64,000 nucleotides of DNA from NCBI RefSeq assembly GCF_000020125.1, contig NC_010676.1:1674001-1738000 (forward strand). The letters are read 5' to 3'. The notes beneath the pieces were generated by a model. The model worked only from the letters and a program-made list of their open reading frames with translations. It was not told where the DNA came from and searched no databases. This document shows, piece after piece, positions 1 to 7,866 of this stretch. Numbering within the stretch: the first letter of the stretch is position 1; each line of letters begins with the position of its first letter. Made by a program: the position numbers and the translations under genes. This DNA comes from Paraburkholderia phytofirmans PsJN (GTDB taxonomy: Bacteria; Pseudomonadota; Gammaproteobacteria; Burkholderiales; Burkholderiaceae).

Positions 1-75
1 GATGATCTCGATGCCGTCGCCCGCGACGGCGACCGGCAGCGACTGTTTAGGCAAACGATGAAAAACGGTGGACAT
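1..75 (-). CDS. Class III aminotransferase, N-terminal fragment
   Basis: Only the first 25 codons lie in the window; the gene runs off the left edge. The translation starts MSTVFHRLPK and reaches VAGDGIEII, which matches the opening of PLP-dependent class III (aspartate or omega) aminotransferases, where this stretch precedes the 'D..G..Y.D..GG' motif. The ATG at 75-73 is the natural start. It reads the same way as the RpiR-type regulator behind it, and a copy of the putative RpiR operator lies about 185 bases upstream, so it may be the regulator's target. Substrate cannot be judged from 25 residues. Confidence 0.7.
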   Translation of the reverse strand, partial: MSTVFHRLPKQSLPVAVAGDGIEII

Positions 76-259
76 GGTGTTTCGGTTTCCTGTGGCTGCG
101 GCAAGCGCCTAAGCACCTAAGCGCCGGTTCGTTCAGATGCCGTGCAGGCGATGAAGATGTCGAATGCGCGCTGCCCTTGCCGGTAAACTTTCATCGGCAC
201 ACCTGCTTCGACGTCGCCGTCACACCCACTCAACAATCGGTACGTATTTATACGTTAAA

Positions 260-273
260 ACAACATTTGTTGT
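260..273. promoter_or_regulatory. Putative RpiR operator, copy 1
   Basis: ACAACATTTGTTGT is an inverted repeat with 6-base arms. Its other strand contains GACAACAAATGTT, which recurs exactly at 1236-1248 upstream of the RpiR gene. It lies upstream of the aminotransferase starting at 75. The function as an operator is inferred from this repetition and placement. Confidence 0.5.
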
Positions 274-348
274 CAAACGATGTAACGCCGATCCAGATGG
301 AGATGTCCCGCTTTCACGAAAGACCTCAGCCCAATCAGAGACGAATGT

Positions 349-1203
349 TCAAGGCACGTATGCGCCCTTCGCGTGCAGCGACTGCTCCGCGATGGCGAGT
401 TGTTCGACTGCATCCGCGCCTTCCAGCGCGAGCAGATGCGCGACCAGCGACTCGGCCAGCGCCGTAGCCGCCACCAGCGACGGAAAGAACGACGGGCTCT
501 CGTGCGAAAAGATCAGCACCTTGTCGGCGTTCAAGGCGATCGGCGAGACGGCGCTGTCGGTGATGGCAATCAGCTTGCTGCCTTTTTCCAGCGCGGCTTC
601 GGCCACGCGCGCGGCCTCCACCGAATACGGCGCGAAACTGATCACGATGGTCGCGCTGTCACGCTCGATGGTGCGCAGTTGCATTTCCAGCGTGCCGGCC
701 TCGCCGTTGAGCAAGGACACCGAGGAACGGAACAGCCGGTAACCGTACACGAGACCGAACGCCACCGCGTAACAGGACCGGAAGCCGGCCACATGAACAT
801 GCGGCGCGCGCCGCAACAAACGCGCGGCTTCAACAATCACACGGCCGTTATGCGCGGCGGTGACCTCGAGGTTGTGCTGCTGCGCGACCAGCAGGTCGTT
901 CGCCAGCGCGTCTTTCGATTTGACGAGCGAGCGGGCGCGGCTCGTGAGCGGCTCGGGGCGCGTGCGCACGCGCGCGACGAACAGGTTACGCAATTCGTTC
1001 CACCCGGGGAAACCGAGTTGCTGCGACAGACGCACCAGCGAGGCCGGTTGCACCTGCGCCCGTTCCGCCACTTTGCGCATGGACGAGACCGCGACCTCGT
1101 CGGGATGATCGAGCAGGAAACCCGCTCCCATCTGGAACTGCGGACTCAGTTCGGAAAAGCGCGCCCGGATCAGGGCGGCGAGCTGGTCGAAACTGTCTGG
1201 CAT
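349..1203 (-). CDS. MurR/RpiR family transcriptional regulator
   Basis: A 284-residue cytoplasmic DNA-binding repressor or activator. The N-terminal HTH_6 domain (about residues 1-77) contains the 'VSSMRKVAERAQVQPASLVR' recognition region. The C-terminal SIS domain (about 115-250) normally binds a phosphosugar or amino-sugar; GFRSCYAVAFGLVYG and SFAPYSVEAARVAEAA are its ligand-loop segments. I chose the ATG at 1203 because MPDSFDQLAALI is the usual family opening; the frame stays open upstream to 1419 but that stretch is cysteine-rich and not protein-like. A 13-base motif 33 bases upstream is repeated before the aminotransferase at 75, suggesting autoregulation plus control of that gene. Confidence 0.9.
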   Translation of the reverse strand: MPDSFDQLAALIRARFSELSPQFQMGAGFLLDHPDEVAVSSMRKVAERAQVQPASLVRLSQQLGFPGWNELRNLFVARVRTRPEPLTSRARSLVKSKDALANDLLVAQQHNLEVTAAHNGRVIVEAARLLRRAPHVHVAGFRSCYAVAFGLVYGYRLFRSSVSLLNGEAGTLEMQLRTIERDSATIVISFAPYSVEAARVAEAALEKGSKLIAITDSAVSPIALNADKVLIFSHESPSFFPSLVAATALAESLVAHLLALEGADAVEQLAIAEQSLHAKGAYVP

Positions 1204-1235
1204 GCGGAGGTACCGGGCAAGCGGTCGATAAGGAT

Positions 1236-1250
1236 GACAACAAATGTTAC
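1236..1250. promoter_or_regulatory. Putative RpiR operator, copy 2
   Basis: GACAACAAATGTTAC lies 33 bases upstream of the RpiR start codon and shares 13 contiguous bases with the reverse complement of the site at 260-274. This is the expected position for autoregulation. Confidence 0.5.
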
Positions 1251-1382
1251 CACCCGGCACCTCGCATCCAACAGCAGTTCCGGCAGGTGATAGCTGGCAA
1301 ACAATAGCTGTCTTATCGCGATCGATCCTGCCCCAGCCAGCCTTTACAGAACAGGACAGACTGACCCGACCCGACCCGAACG

Positions 1383-2084
1383 CTAAACACGCCTCTGCTG
1401 CAACGCACCCACTATCCACCGCTCCTCGGATGCCTTGAGATGCGTCCGCATGGCAGCCTGCGCTGCAAGTGGGTCGGCGGCCTGTAGCGCCTTAAGAATT
1501 TCTTCATGCTCCCCCACCGCCGCCGACCACGTCTCAGTGCTTTCCGCGTGGCCACGAATCGCCGCGGCGATCGGGTCGTGCCGGCTGTCGAACATTTCAG
1601 CGACGAACCGGGTAAGTACCGAATTGCCCGCCGTCTCTGCGATCAGCATGTGGAATTGGCGGTCGGCATCGATGGGTGACTTTCCTTCCACTGCCAGTCG
1701 TTTCATCCGGTCCACCGTGCGGCGCAATTTGTCGAGCGCGGCTGCCGAAAACTTTCCAGCGGCCAGAACGATGACCGTCCCTTCGATTGCCGCCCTGGCC
1801 TGCATCAATTCCGACGGGCTTTCTCCAAGGGCGGGAATCACGCTTTCGCCGCCCTCGCCTGGATTTCGGACGTAGACCCCGGACCCGATACGTATTTCAA
1901 CCTGCCCGCCGATCTCCAGTGCGATTAATGCCTCACGCAACGAAGGGCGCGATACGCCTAGCCGGGTGGCGAGCTCACGCTCGGGTGGCAGACGCGCGCC
2001 GGGCGCAAGTTCGCCCTCACGGATGAGCGCAAGAATCTGCGTGGCAACAGATTGGTAAAGCCGCTTTGATTCTGTCTGCTTCAT
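1383..2084 (-). CDS. GntR family regulator, FadR/FCD subfamily
   Basis: A 233-residue regulator diverging from the sugar operon at 2326. The N-terminal winged helix (about residues 1-75) shows the GntR hallmarks 'LAPGARLPPERELATRLGVS' and 'RPSLREALIALE'. The C-terminal FCD all-helical ligand domain (about 90-220) carries metal-ligand-type residues D and H in 'DADRQFHMLIAE' and later H residues. FCD regulators typically sense sugar acids or other carboxylates, which fits control of an aldonate pathway. The ATG at 2084 was chosen; a TTG 11 codons upstream is possible. It probably binds the ACTGGCCAGT sites at 2201 and 2273. Confidence 0.92.
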   Translation of the reverse strand: MKQTESKRLYQSVATQILALIREGELAPGARLPPERELATRLGVSRPSLREALIALEIGGQVEIRIGSGVYVRNPGEGGESVIPALGESPSELMQARAAIEGTVIVLAAGKFSAAALDKLRRTVDRMKRLAVEGKSPIDADRQFHMLIAETAGNSVLTRFVAEMFDSRHDPIAAAIRGHAESTETWSAAVGEHEEILKALQAADPLAAQAAMRTHLKASEERWIVGALQQRRV

Positions 2085-2121
2085 TTTCCGGGATTTTTTC
2101 CTGTCACTGGCCCGCAAAAAC

Positions 2122-2130
2122 GGACCAGTC
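2122..2130. promoter_or_regulatory. Degenerate third copy of the GntR operator motif
   Basis: GGACCAGTC, the reverse of GACTGGTCC, is an imperfect version of the ACTGGCCAGT palindrome. It lies about 38 bases upstream of the GntR start, where autoregulation would act. The match is weak. Confidence 0.3.
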
Positions 2131-2200
2131 AGAGTCTAGCATAGCCGCAGAAGCCAATACTGTCCTCGCATTGGGCCTATGCAAGGGTTTTCCTTATTGG

Positions 2201-2210
2201 ACTGGCCAGT
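2201..2210. promoter_or_regulatory. Putative GntR/FCD operator 1 (ACTGGCCAGT)
   Basis: A perfect 10-base palindrome inside the longer shared string ATTGGACTGGCCAGT (2196-2210). It lies 20 bases upstream of the predicted -35 element of the sugar operon and is repeated 72 bases downstream. Assignment to the adjacent GntR protein is by position. Confidence 0.6.
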
Positions 2211-2229
2211 GTGAAAATATGATATTGGC

Positions 2230-2259
2230 TTGACCATTCGGACTGTTCTGCGCTTTAAT
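2230..2259 (+). promoter_or_regulatory. Predicted sigma-70 promoter of the sugar operon
   Basis: TTGACC at 2230-2235 and TTTAAT at 2254-2259 are separated by 18 bases. They match the sigma-70 consensus at 5 of 6 positions each. The promoter sits between the two ACTGGCCAGT palindromes and about 65 bases before the first start codon. Confidence 0.5.
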
Positions 2260-2272
2260 TTCGTCAAATTGG

Positions 2273-2282
2273 ACTGGCCAGT
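2273..2282. promoter_or_regulatory. Putative GntR/FCD operator 2 (ACTGGCCAGT)
   Basis: The second exact copy of the palindrome, within ATTGGACTGGCCAGT at 2268-2282. It falls just after the predicted -10 element, a position where a bound repressor would block transcription. It also argues for the start codon at 2326 rather than an open upstream frame from 2230, since that frame would run through the operator. Confidence 0.6.
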
Positions 2283-2325
2283 TGAACCGCTCGCGGTTTG
2301 GCGATCTGCCGCGAATCCTGACGAA

Positions 2326-3888
2326 ATGGAGACGAGATTGACGAATGCCACGCAGCGCGGGCCCGGTCCCGCGGCTGAGCCTGAGCCGCCTGTATCCCGC
2401 GAGATCTTGCAACTGAAAGGTGTGAGCAAGCGCTTTCCAGGGGTCGTCGCCCTCGATGGCATCGACCTCGATCTGTGCGCCGGCGAAGTCCATGCCGTGT
2501 GCGGCGAAAACGGCGCGGGCAAGTCGACATTGATGAAAATCATTAGCGGCCAGTATCGCGCGGATGAAGGCGTGGTCCGCTACCGCGGTGCGCCCGTGCA
2601 GTTCTCTTCCACCTCCGACGCGCAGGCGGCAGGCATTGCGATCATTCACCAGGAACTGAACCTCGTCCCGCACCTCTCGGTCGCGGAAAACATCTACCTT
2701 GCGCGCGAACCCAAACGCGGCCCGTTCGTGGATTACCGCACGCTGAATAGCAATGCGCAGCGGTGTCTGCAACGCATCGGGCTGAACGTGTCGCCGAGCA
2801 CGCTCGTCGGCGCGCTTTCGCTTGCGCAACAGCAGATGGTGGAGATTGCGAAGGCACTGTCGCTAGATGCGCGCGTGCTCATCATGGACGAACCCACCTC
2901 CTCGCTGACCGAATCGGAAACGGTCCAACTGTTCCGCATCATCAGGGAACTGCGCGCTGGCGGGGTGGCGATTCTTTACATCTCGCATCGGCTCGATGAG
3001 ATGGCTGAGATCGTGGACCGCGTTACGGTGCTGCGCGACGGCCGTCACATTGCAACGAGCGATTTCGCCTCGACCACGGTCAACGAAATCGTGGCCCGAA
3101 TGGTCGGTCGCCCGCTCGACGATGCCTATCCGCCACGCCAGTCCACTCCCTCTAATCAGATCCTGCTGCGCGTGCGCGACCTGCAAAGGACAGGCGTTTT
3201 CGGCCCGCTTTCGTTCGAACTGCGCAAGGGCGAGATTCTAGGCTTCGCGGGTCTGATGGGCGCGGGGCGGACCGAAACCGCCCGCGCGATCTTCGGCGCC
3301 GAGCGGCCCGATTCCGGTTCGATCACGCTCGGCGACGAGCCTGTCACGATCGGTTCACCGCGCGAGGCCATTCGACACGGGATCGCATACCTGTCCGAAG
3401 ACCGCAAGAAAGACGGCCTCGCCCTCTCGATGCCGGTTTCCGCAAACATCACGCTGGCCAACGTCCGGGCCATTTCGTCGCGCGGCTTTCTGCGTTTCTC
3501 CGAAGAAACGGCCATCGCCGAGCGCTACGTTCGCGAACTCGGCATCCGTACACCGACGGTCAAGCAGATCGCGAGAAATCTGTCCGGTGGCAATCAACAG
3601 AAGATCGTCATCAGCAAATGGCTGTACCGCGGCTCGCGCATTCTGTTTTTCGACGAGCCCACCCGCGGTATCGACGTCGGCGCGAAATACGCGATTTACG
3701 GCCTGATGGACAGACTCGCGGCGGACGGCGTCGGTGTCGTCCTGATCAGTTCGGAGCTGCCCGAACTGCTTGGCATGACTGATCGTATCGCCGTGTTTCA
3801 TGAAGGGCGTATCACCGCGGTCCTTGAGACCAGACAGACCAGTCAGGAGGAGATCTTGCACCATGCATCAGGGAGAAGTCATGCTTGA
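2326..3888 (+). CDS. Sugar ABC importer, double ATPase subunit (RbsA/AraG/XylG family)
   Basis: A 520-residue fused pair of ATP-binding cassettes that powers sugar uptake at the inner membrane. The first cassette has Walker A GENGAGKST (about 60-68), signature LSLAQQQ (about 164) and Walker B VLIMDEPTSSL (about 185). The second has the atypical A-loop GLMGAGRTE (about 308), signature LSGGNQQK (about 418) and Walker B ILFFDEPTRGID. A degenerate second Walker A is normal in this family. The ATG at 2326 was preferred because the upstream in-frame stretch spans the operator and promoter. It overlaps the permease gene by eight bases. Pathway context suggests L-galactose or L-fucose as ligand. Confidence 0.93.
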   Translation: METRLTNATQRGPGPAAEPEPPVSREILQLKGVSKRFPGVVALDGIDLDLCAGEVHAVCGENGAGKSTLMKIISGQYRADEGVVRYRGAPVQFSSTSDAQAAGIAIIHQELNLVPHLSVAENIYLAREPKRGPFVDYRTLNSNAQRCLQRIGLNVSPSTLVGALSLAQQQMVEIAKALSLDARVLIMDEPTSSLTESETVQLFRIIRELRAGGVAILYISHRLDEMAEIVDRVTVLRDGRHIATSDFASTTVNEIVARMVGRPLDDAYPPRQSTPSNQILLRVRDLQRTGVFGPLSFELRKGEILGFAGLMGAGRTETARAIFGAERPDSGSITLGDEPVTIGSPREAIRHGIAYLSEDRKKDGLALSMPVSANITLANVRAISSRGFLRFSEETAIAERYVRELGIRTPTVKQIARNLSGGNQQKIVISKWLYRGSRILFFDEPTRGIDVGAKYAIYGLMDRLAADGVGVVLISSELPELLGMTDRIAVFHEGRITAVLETRQTSQEEILHHASGRSHA

Positions 3889-4912
3889 AATCACATCGGG
3901 CCCTAACCAGGCCCTCGACAGGCAGGTACAGCAGCGACGCCGCGACCTGATCCAGAAATTCGCGGCACTGGGCAGCCTTGTGGTGCTGATCGTCGCGTTT
4001 TCGCTAACCAGCGCGGCGTTTTTCTCGGTCGGCAACCTGATGACAGTCGCGCTCCAGGTCACGTCCATCGCGTATCTCGGTGTGGCCGCAACGTGCGTCA
4101 TCATCACCGGCGGCATCGATCTGTCGGTCGGCTCAGTGCTGGCGCTCGCGGGCGTCGCGGCCGCCCTGCTGGTCAAGGCAGGCGTACCCATCCCCGTCGC
4201 GATGCTCGGCGGCATGCTCGTCGGCGCCGCGTGCGGATGGGTCAACGGTATCTGCGTCACGCGTATGGGGCTGCCGCCGTTCATCGCGACCCTCGGGATG
4301 ATGCTGGTCGCGCGCGGTCTCGCCCTGCAGATCACCGGCGCAAGACCGGTCTCGGGGCTGGGCGACGCGTTCGGCGAACTGGGCAACGGCGCCCTCTTCA
4401 GGATCTCCCACATCGGCGCAGACGGTTTTCCGGACACCGTCTTTCCAGGCATTCCGTACCCGGTCGTGATCATGGTGGTTCTGTTCGCGGCTGTCTCCAT
4501 CCTGCTTTCGCGAACGTCGCTGGGCCGTCACATTTACGCGGTCGGCTCGAACGCGGAAGCGGCGCGACTCTCCGGCGTCAACGTGCAGGGCGTCAAGCTC
4601 TTTACCTACGTGCTCTCCGGGCTGCTCGCCGGCGCCACCGGCTGCGTGCTGATGTCGCGCCTCGTCACCGCGCAGCCGAACGAAGGCGTGATGTACGAGC
4701 TCGACGCCATCGCAAGCGCGGTAATCGGCGGCACGTCCCTGATGGGAGGCGTCGGCACGATCTCCGGCACCGCCATCGGCGCATTCGTGATCGGCGTGCT
4801 GCGCAACGGTCTGAACATGAACGGCGTATCGAGCTTTATCCAGCAGATCATCATTGGTGTCGTCATTCTCGGCACCGTATGGATCGATCAACTCCGAAAC
4901 CGGAAGTTGTAA
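3881..4912 (+). CDS. Sugar ABC importer permease (RbsC family)
   Basis: A 343-residue inner-membrane permease with about eight to ten hydrophobic helices. The family motif GGIDLSVGSVLALAGV lies near residue 77, and the C-terminal ELDAIASAVIGGTSL segment forms the cytoplasmic coupling region. The ATG at 3881 overlaps the ATPase stop (ATGCTTGA) and has GGAG five bases before it. An alternative ATG at 3863 with AGGAGG further upstream would add six residues. It forms the membrane channel with the ATPase at 2326 and is fed by the binding protein at 4952. Confidence 0.93.
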   Translation: MLEITSGPNQALDRQVQQRRRDLIQKFAALGSLVVLIVAFSLTSAAFFSVGNLMTVALQVTSIAYLGVAATCVIITGGIDLSVGSVLALAGVAAALLVKAGVPIPVAMLGGMLVGAACGWVNGICVTRMGLPPFIATLGMMLVARGLALQITGARPVSGLGDAFGELGNGALFRISHIGADGFPDTVFPGIPYPVVIMVVLFAAVSILLSRTSLGRHIYAVGSNAEAARLSGVNVQGVKLFTYVLSGLLAGATGCVLMSRLVTAQPNEGVMYELDAIASAVIGGTSLMGGVGTISGTAIGAFVIGVLRNGLNMNGVSSFIQQIIIGVVILGTVWIDQLRNRKL

Positions 4913-4951
4913 TCAGAAGACGAAGTCCCAACCACAATCAAGGAGCGAGAC

Positions 4952-5899
4952 ATGAAAAAGTTATCCGTGCTGGCTGCGGCCGCGGCGATGTGTGCAATGT
5001 TCAGCGCGTACGCGCAGGCGGCCGGCGGCGAAATTGCCGTGATCGTGAAAACGGCGAACTCCAACTACTGGCAGAACGTCCAGAAAGGCGCCACGGCCGC
5101 CATGGCGGATGCGAAGGGTTACACGATGACCTTCCAGGGCCCCGCGGCAGAGTCCGCCATCGCGGATGAAGTCAACATGGTCGAGAACGCGGTGAACCGG
5201 CATGTCGCCGGCATCGTGCTGGCGCCGTCCGATCCCGACGCGCTCGTTCCGGCCATGAAGAAAGCGTGGGAAGCCCATATTCCCGTGGTGCTGATCGACT
5301 CGACCGTGTCCGACGCGGGCAAGCAGTATTACCAGTCGTTCCTGTCGACCGACAACACGAAGGCCGGCGAACTCTGTGCGCAGGCCATGATCGATCGTGT
5401 CGGACAGACCGGCAAGGTCGCGATCATGTCGTACGTGCCGGGCGCAGGTTCGGAAATCGGCCGCGTCGGCGGATTCCGCAAGTACATCACAGCGCATTCC
5501 AAGCTGCAGGTGGTCGGGCCGTTCTATTCGCAATCGCAGATGGCAACCGCGCTGAATCAGACGACCGACGTCCTGTCGGCCAATCCCGACCTCAAGGGCA
5601 TTTTCGGCGCGAACGAGCCGACCGCCGTGGGGATGGGGCGCGCGCTGGCCCAGTCCGGAAAAAGCGGCAAGGTCATAGCAATCGGTTTCGATGGCAACCA
5701 GGACCTGCAAGGGTTCGTTCGCGACGGCACGATTCAGGCAATCGCGGTTCAGAGTTCGTACCAGATGGGCTACAAGGGCATCCAGACCCTCGTCAATGTG
5801 ATCGAACGCAAACCCGTCTCGAAGCAGGTGGACACGGGCGTCATGATGGTCGAAAAACAGAACCTCGACTCATCCGAAGCAAAGAACGTTCTCTACTAA
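4952..5899 (+). CDS. Periplasmic sugar-binding protein (RbsB-like)
   Basis: A 315-residue type I periplasmic binding protein. A Sec signal peptide covers residues 1-23 (MKK, then an alanine-rich core, cleavage near AQA-AG). The mature part begins EIAVIVKTANSNYWQNV, the usual ligand-domain opening, and contains DPDALVPAMKKA and GIFGANEPTAVGM. AGGAG lies about seven bases before the ATG. It delivers the sugar to the permease at 3881. Sugar specificity cannot be read from sequence; the downstream enzymes point to L-galactose, L-fucose or D-arabinose, which share stereochemistry at C2-C4. Confidence 0.93.
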   Translation: MKKLSVLAAAAAMCAMFSAYAQAAGGEIAVIVKTANSNYWQNVQKGATAAMADAKGYTMTFQGPAAESAIADEVNMVENAVNRHVAGIVLAPSDPDALVPAMKKAWEAHIPVVLIDSTVSDAGKQYYQSFLSTDNTKAGELCAQAMIDRVGQTGKVAIMSYVPGAGSEIGRVGGFRKYITAHSKLQVVGPFYSQSQMATALNQTTDVLSANPDLKGIFGANEPTAVGMGRALAQSGKSGKVIAIGFDGNQDLQGFVRDGTIQAIAVQSSYQMGYKGIQTLVNVIERKPVSKQVDTGVMMVEKQNLDSSEAKNVLY

Positions 5900-5967
5900 T
5901 GAAACGCGCCGGCGTGGCGTCTTTTGCGGCCGTCCGCCGGCACCTCCTCCATTCAGACATATCCTCG

Positions 5968-6984
5968 ATGAAAGCCATTGCAACGCACGCGCTGCCACGA
6001 AGCGGATTGGCGATGACCACGCTGGGCCTCGGCTGCTCACAACTCGGCGGACTCTACAAGCCTATGTCCGCCGCGGAGGCCAACGCGCTAGTCGACTGGG
6101 CGTGGGACGCCGGCATCCGCTATTTCGACACGGCGCCGTTCTACGGCTATACGCTTTCCGAGCGACGAGTCGGACATTCGCTGCAGATGCGCGAACGGGA
6201 GCGCTACGTACTGAGCACCAAGGTCGGGCGGCTCATGCGGCCCGATGCCACCGTCCAGCCCGGCGACGACGGATGGGCACACCCCCTGCCCTTCCGGCCT
6301 CGTTTCGACTATACGTTCGACGGCATCATGCGCTCGTACGAAGATAGTCAGCAGCGTCTTGGCATGCAGACAATCGACGTCCTCTATGTCCACGATATCG
6401 GCGCTGCGACGCATGGCGATCAGCATTCACGCTACTGGGAACAACTGACCCGGGGCGGCGGATTCCGGGCGCTCGCAGAACTGCGCGACTGCCACGCCGT
6501 TTCCGCGATCGGGCTCGGCATCAACGAATGGCAGGTCGCCGTCGACGCGATGCAGGAAGCCGATCTCGACCTCATCCTGCTGGCGGGCCGCTACACGTTG
6601 CTCGAACAGGAAGCGCTCGCGCCATTACTCGATCGATGTGCGCGCAACGACACTCGGATCGTCGCCGGCGGCGTGTTCAACTCCGGCGTACTCGTGGGCA
6701 ACGGCAAGTTCAACTACGCCGATGCGCCGGTCGAAGTAGCAGACAGGGTCGCGCGTCTCGCCGCCGTCTGCACCCGGTTCGAAGTTCCGCTCGCCGCCGC
6801 GGCTCTCCAGTTCCCACTGGCGCATCCGGCCGTGGTGTCCTGCGTAATCGGCGCGAGCAGTATTGCGCAGTTGCAGCAGAACATCGCATGGCTCGAAACG
6901 CCGCTTCCGCCCGAGTTGTGGCAAGCCTTGCAGCGCGAGGGGCTGATCGCAGAATCGGCCCCGGTCCCGGAGGTCTGCGCGTGA
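5968..6984 (+). CDS. Aldo/keto reductase, aldose 1-dehydrogenase type (L-fucose/L-galactose dehydrogenase)
   Basis: A 338-residue TIM-barrel NAD(P) enzyme. Catalytic tetrad residues are visible: D and Y in 'DTAPFYGYTLSERRVG' (about 53-68), K in STKVGR (about 84) and H in YVHDIG (about 140). Members of this subgroup (D-threo-aldose 1-dehydrogenases) oxidise L-fucose, L-galactose and D-arabinose to the lactone. The next gene encodes a matching lactonase. The start at 5968 gives the family-typical opening; an ATG at 5899 overlaps the binding-protein stop (TAATG) and would add 23 residues. It likely performs the first oxidative step of the operon's pathway. Confidence 0.9.
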   Translation: MKAIATHALPRSGLAMTTLGLGCSQLGGLYKPMSAAEANALVDWAWDAGIRYFDTAPFYGYTLSERRVGHSLQMRERERYVLSTKVGRLMRPDATVQPGDDGWAHPLPFRPRFDYTFDGIMRSYEDSQQRLGMQTIDVLYVHDIGAATHGDQHSRYWEQLTRGGGFRALAELRDCHAVSAIGLGINEWQVAVDAMQEADLDLILLAGRYTLLEQEALAPLLDRCARNDTRIVAGGVFNSGVLVGNGKFNYADAPVEVADRVARLAAVCTRFEVPLAAAALQFPLAHPAVVSCVIGASSIAQLQQNIAWLETPLPPELWQALQREGLIAESAPVPEVCA

Positions 6985-7853
6985 CGCTCCGAATCGACGC
7001 TCACCAGCACTTCTGGCAGATTGCCGACCGTGAAGGTTACTGGCCGCCGCACACGCTGGATGCCATCTACCGGGACTTCGGTGCGCAGGACCTCGAGCCT
7101 ATCCTCGCGCGATCCAACGTTCAGCGCACAGTGCTGGTCCAGTCACTGCCGACGCCGGAAGACACGCGCTATCTGCTCGATATCGCGTGCGCATCGAGCG
7201 TCGTGGCGGCAGTCGTCGGATGGGTGGACCTGAAATCCGCCGGGGCGCCGGCAAGTCTTGCCATGCTGGCCCGGCAGCCAAAATTTCGCGGCGTTCGACC
7301 CATGCTGCAGGATCTCGACGATGACGGCTGGATCGACGACCCGATGCTCGAACCTGCGGTTGAGGCGATGTTCGAACACGATCTCAGTTTCGATGCGCTC
7401 GTCACGCCTCGCCATCTGCACGCGTTGCTGGCGTTCGCACGCCGGTACCCTCGCCTGCGCATCGTGATCGACCACGCGGCAAAGCCGCCGATCGCGTCCG
7501 GCCGGTCTGAACCGTGGCACGTCGCGATGAGCCGGCTTGCCGAACTTCCCAACGTCCATTGCAAGCTTTCCGGACTCTGGACGGAAGCCGGTCCCCATCC
7601 CGACCTCACACTTGTCGAGCCGTACGTGCGCGCCGTATGTGAGTGGTTCGGCGCATCGCGGCTGATGTGGGGCAGCGACTGGCCCGTGTCCAGACTTGCC
7701 GGCCATTTTGGTGACTACGGCGACTGGCTCGCCTGGTGCGAACAATGCTGTGACCGCTTCCTCGGTCCCGACGCGCACGCCAGCGTTTTTGGCGGCAATG
7801 CATGCCATTTTTACAGAATCGATCATCCGTCCGACGATCGACAAGCCCAATAG
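6981..7853 (+). CDS. Amidohydrolase-family aldonolactonase (COG3618 type)
   Basis: A 290-residue amidohydrolase-2 family protein with N-terminal DAHQHFW (residues 6-12), central DHAAKPP, KLSGL, and C-terminal metal-site motif GSDWPV (about 230). This subgroup includes L-fuconolactonase and L-galactono-1,5-lactonase. It would open the lactone made by the preceding dehydrogenase. The GTG start overlaps the previous stop (GTGA) and has GGAGG seven bases before it, so translation is coupled. Confidence 0.9.
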   Translation: MTLRIDAHQHFWQIADREGYWPPHTLDAIYRDFGAQDLEPILARSNVQRTVLVQSLPTPEDTRYLLDIACASSVVAAVVGWVDLKSAGAPASLAMLARQPKFRGVRPMLQDLDDDGWIDDPMLEPAVEAMFEHDLSFDALVTPRHLHALLAFARRYPRLRIVIDHAAKPPIASGRSEPWHVAMSRLAELPNVHCKLSGLWTEAGPHPDLTLVEPYVRAVCEWFGASRLMWGSDWPVSRLAGHFGDYGDWLAWCEQCCDRFLGPDAHASVFGGNACHFYRIDHPSDDRQAQ

Positions 7854-7866
7854 AGAGGATGCCAAA

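Noticed and set aside
373..1290. Long plus-strand open frame opposite the RpiR gene
   Set aside because: Arginine- and glutamine-rich antisense shadow of a clear DNA-binding protein; no family motif or ribosome site.
5899..5967. Start of the aldose dehydrogenase at the TAATG overlap
   Set aside because: It would add 23 residues before the conserved family start; kept as an alternative only.
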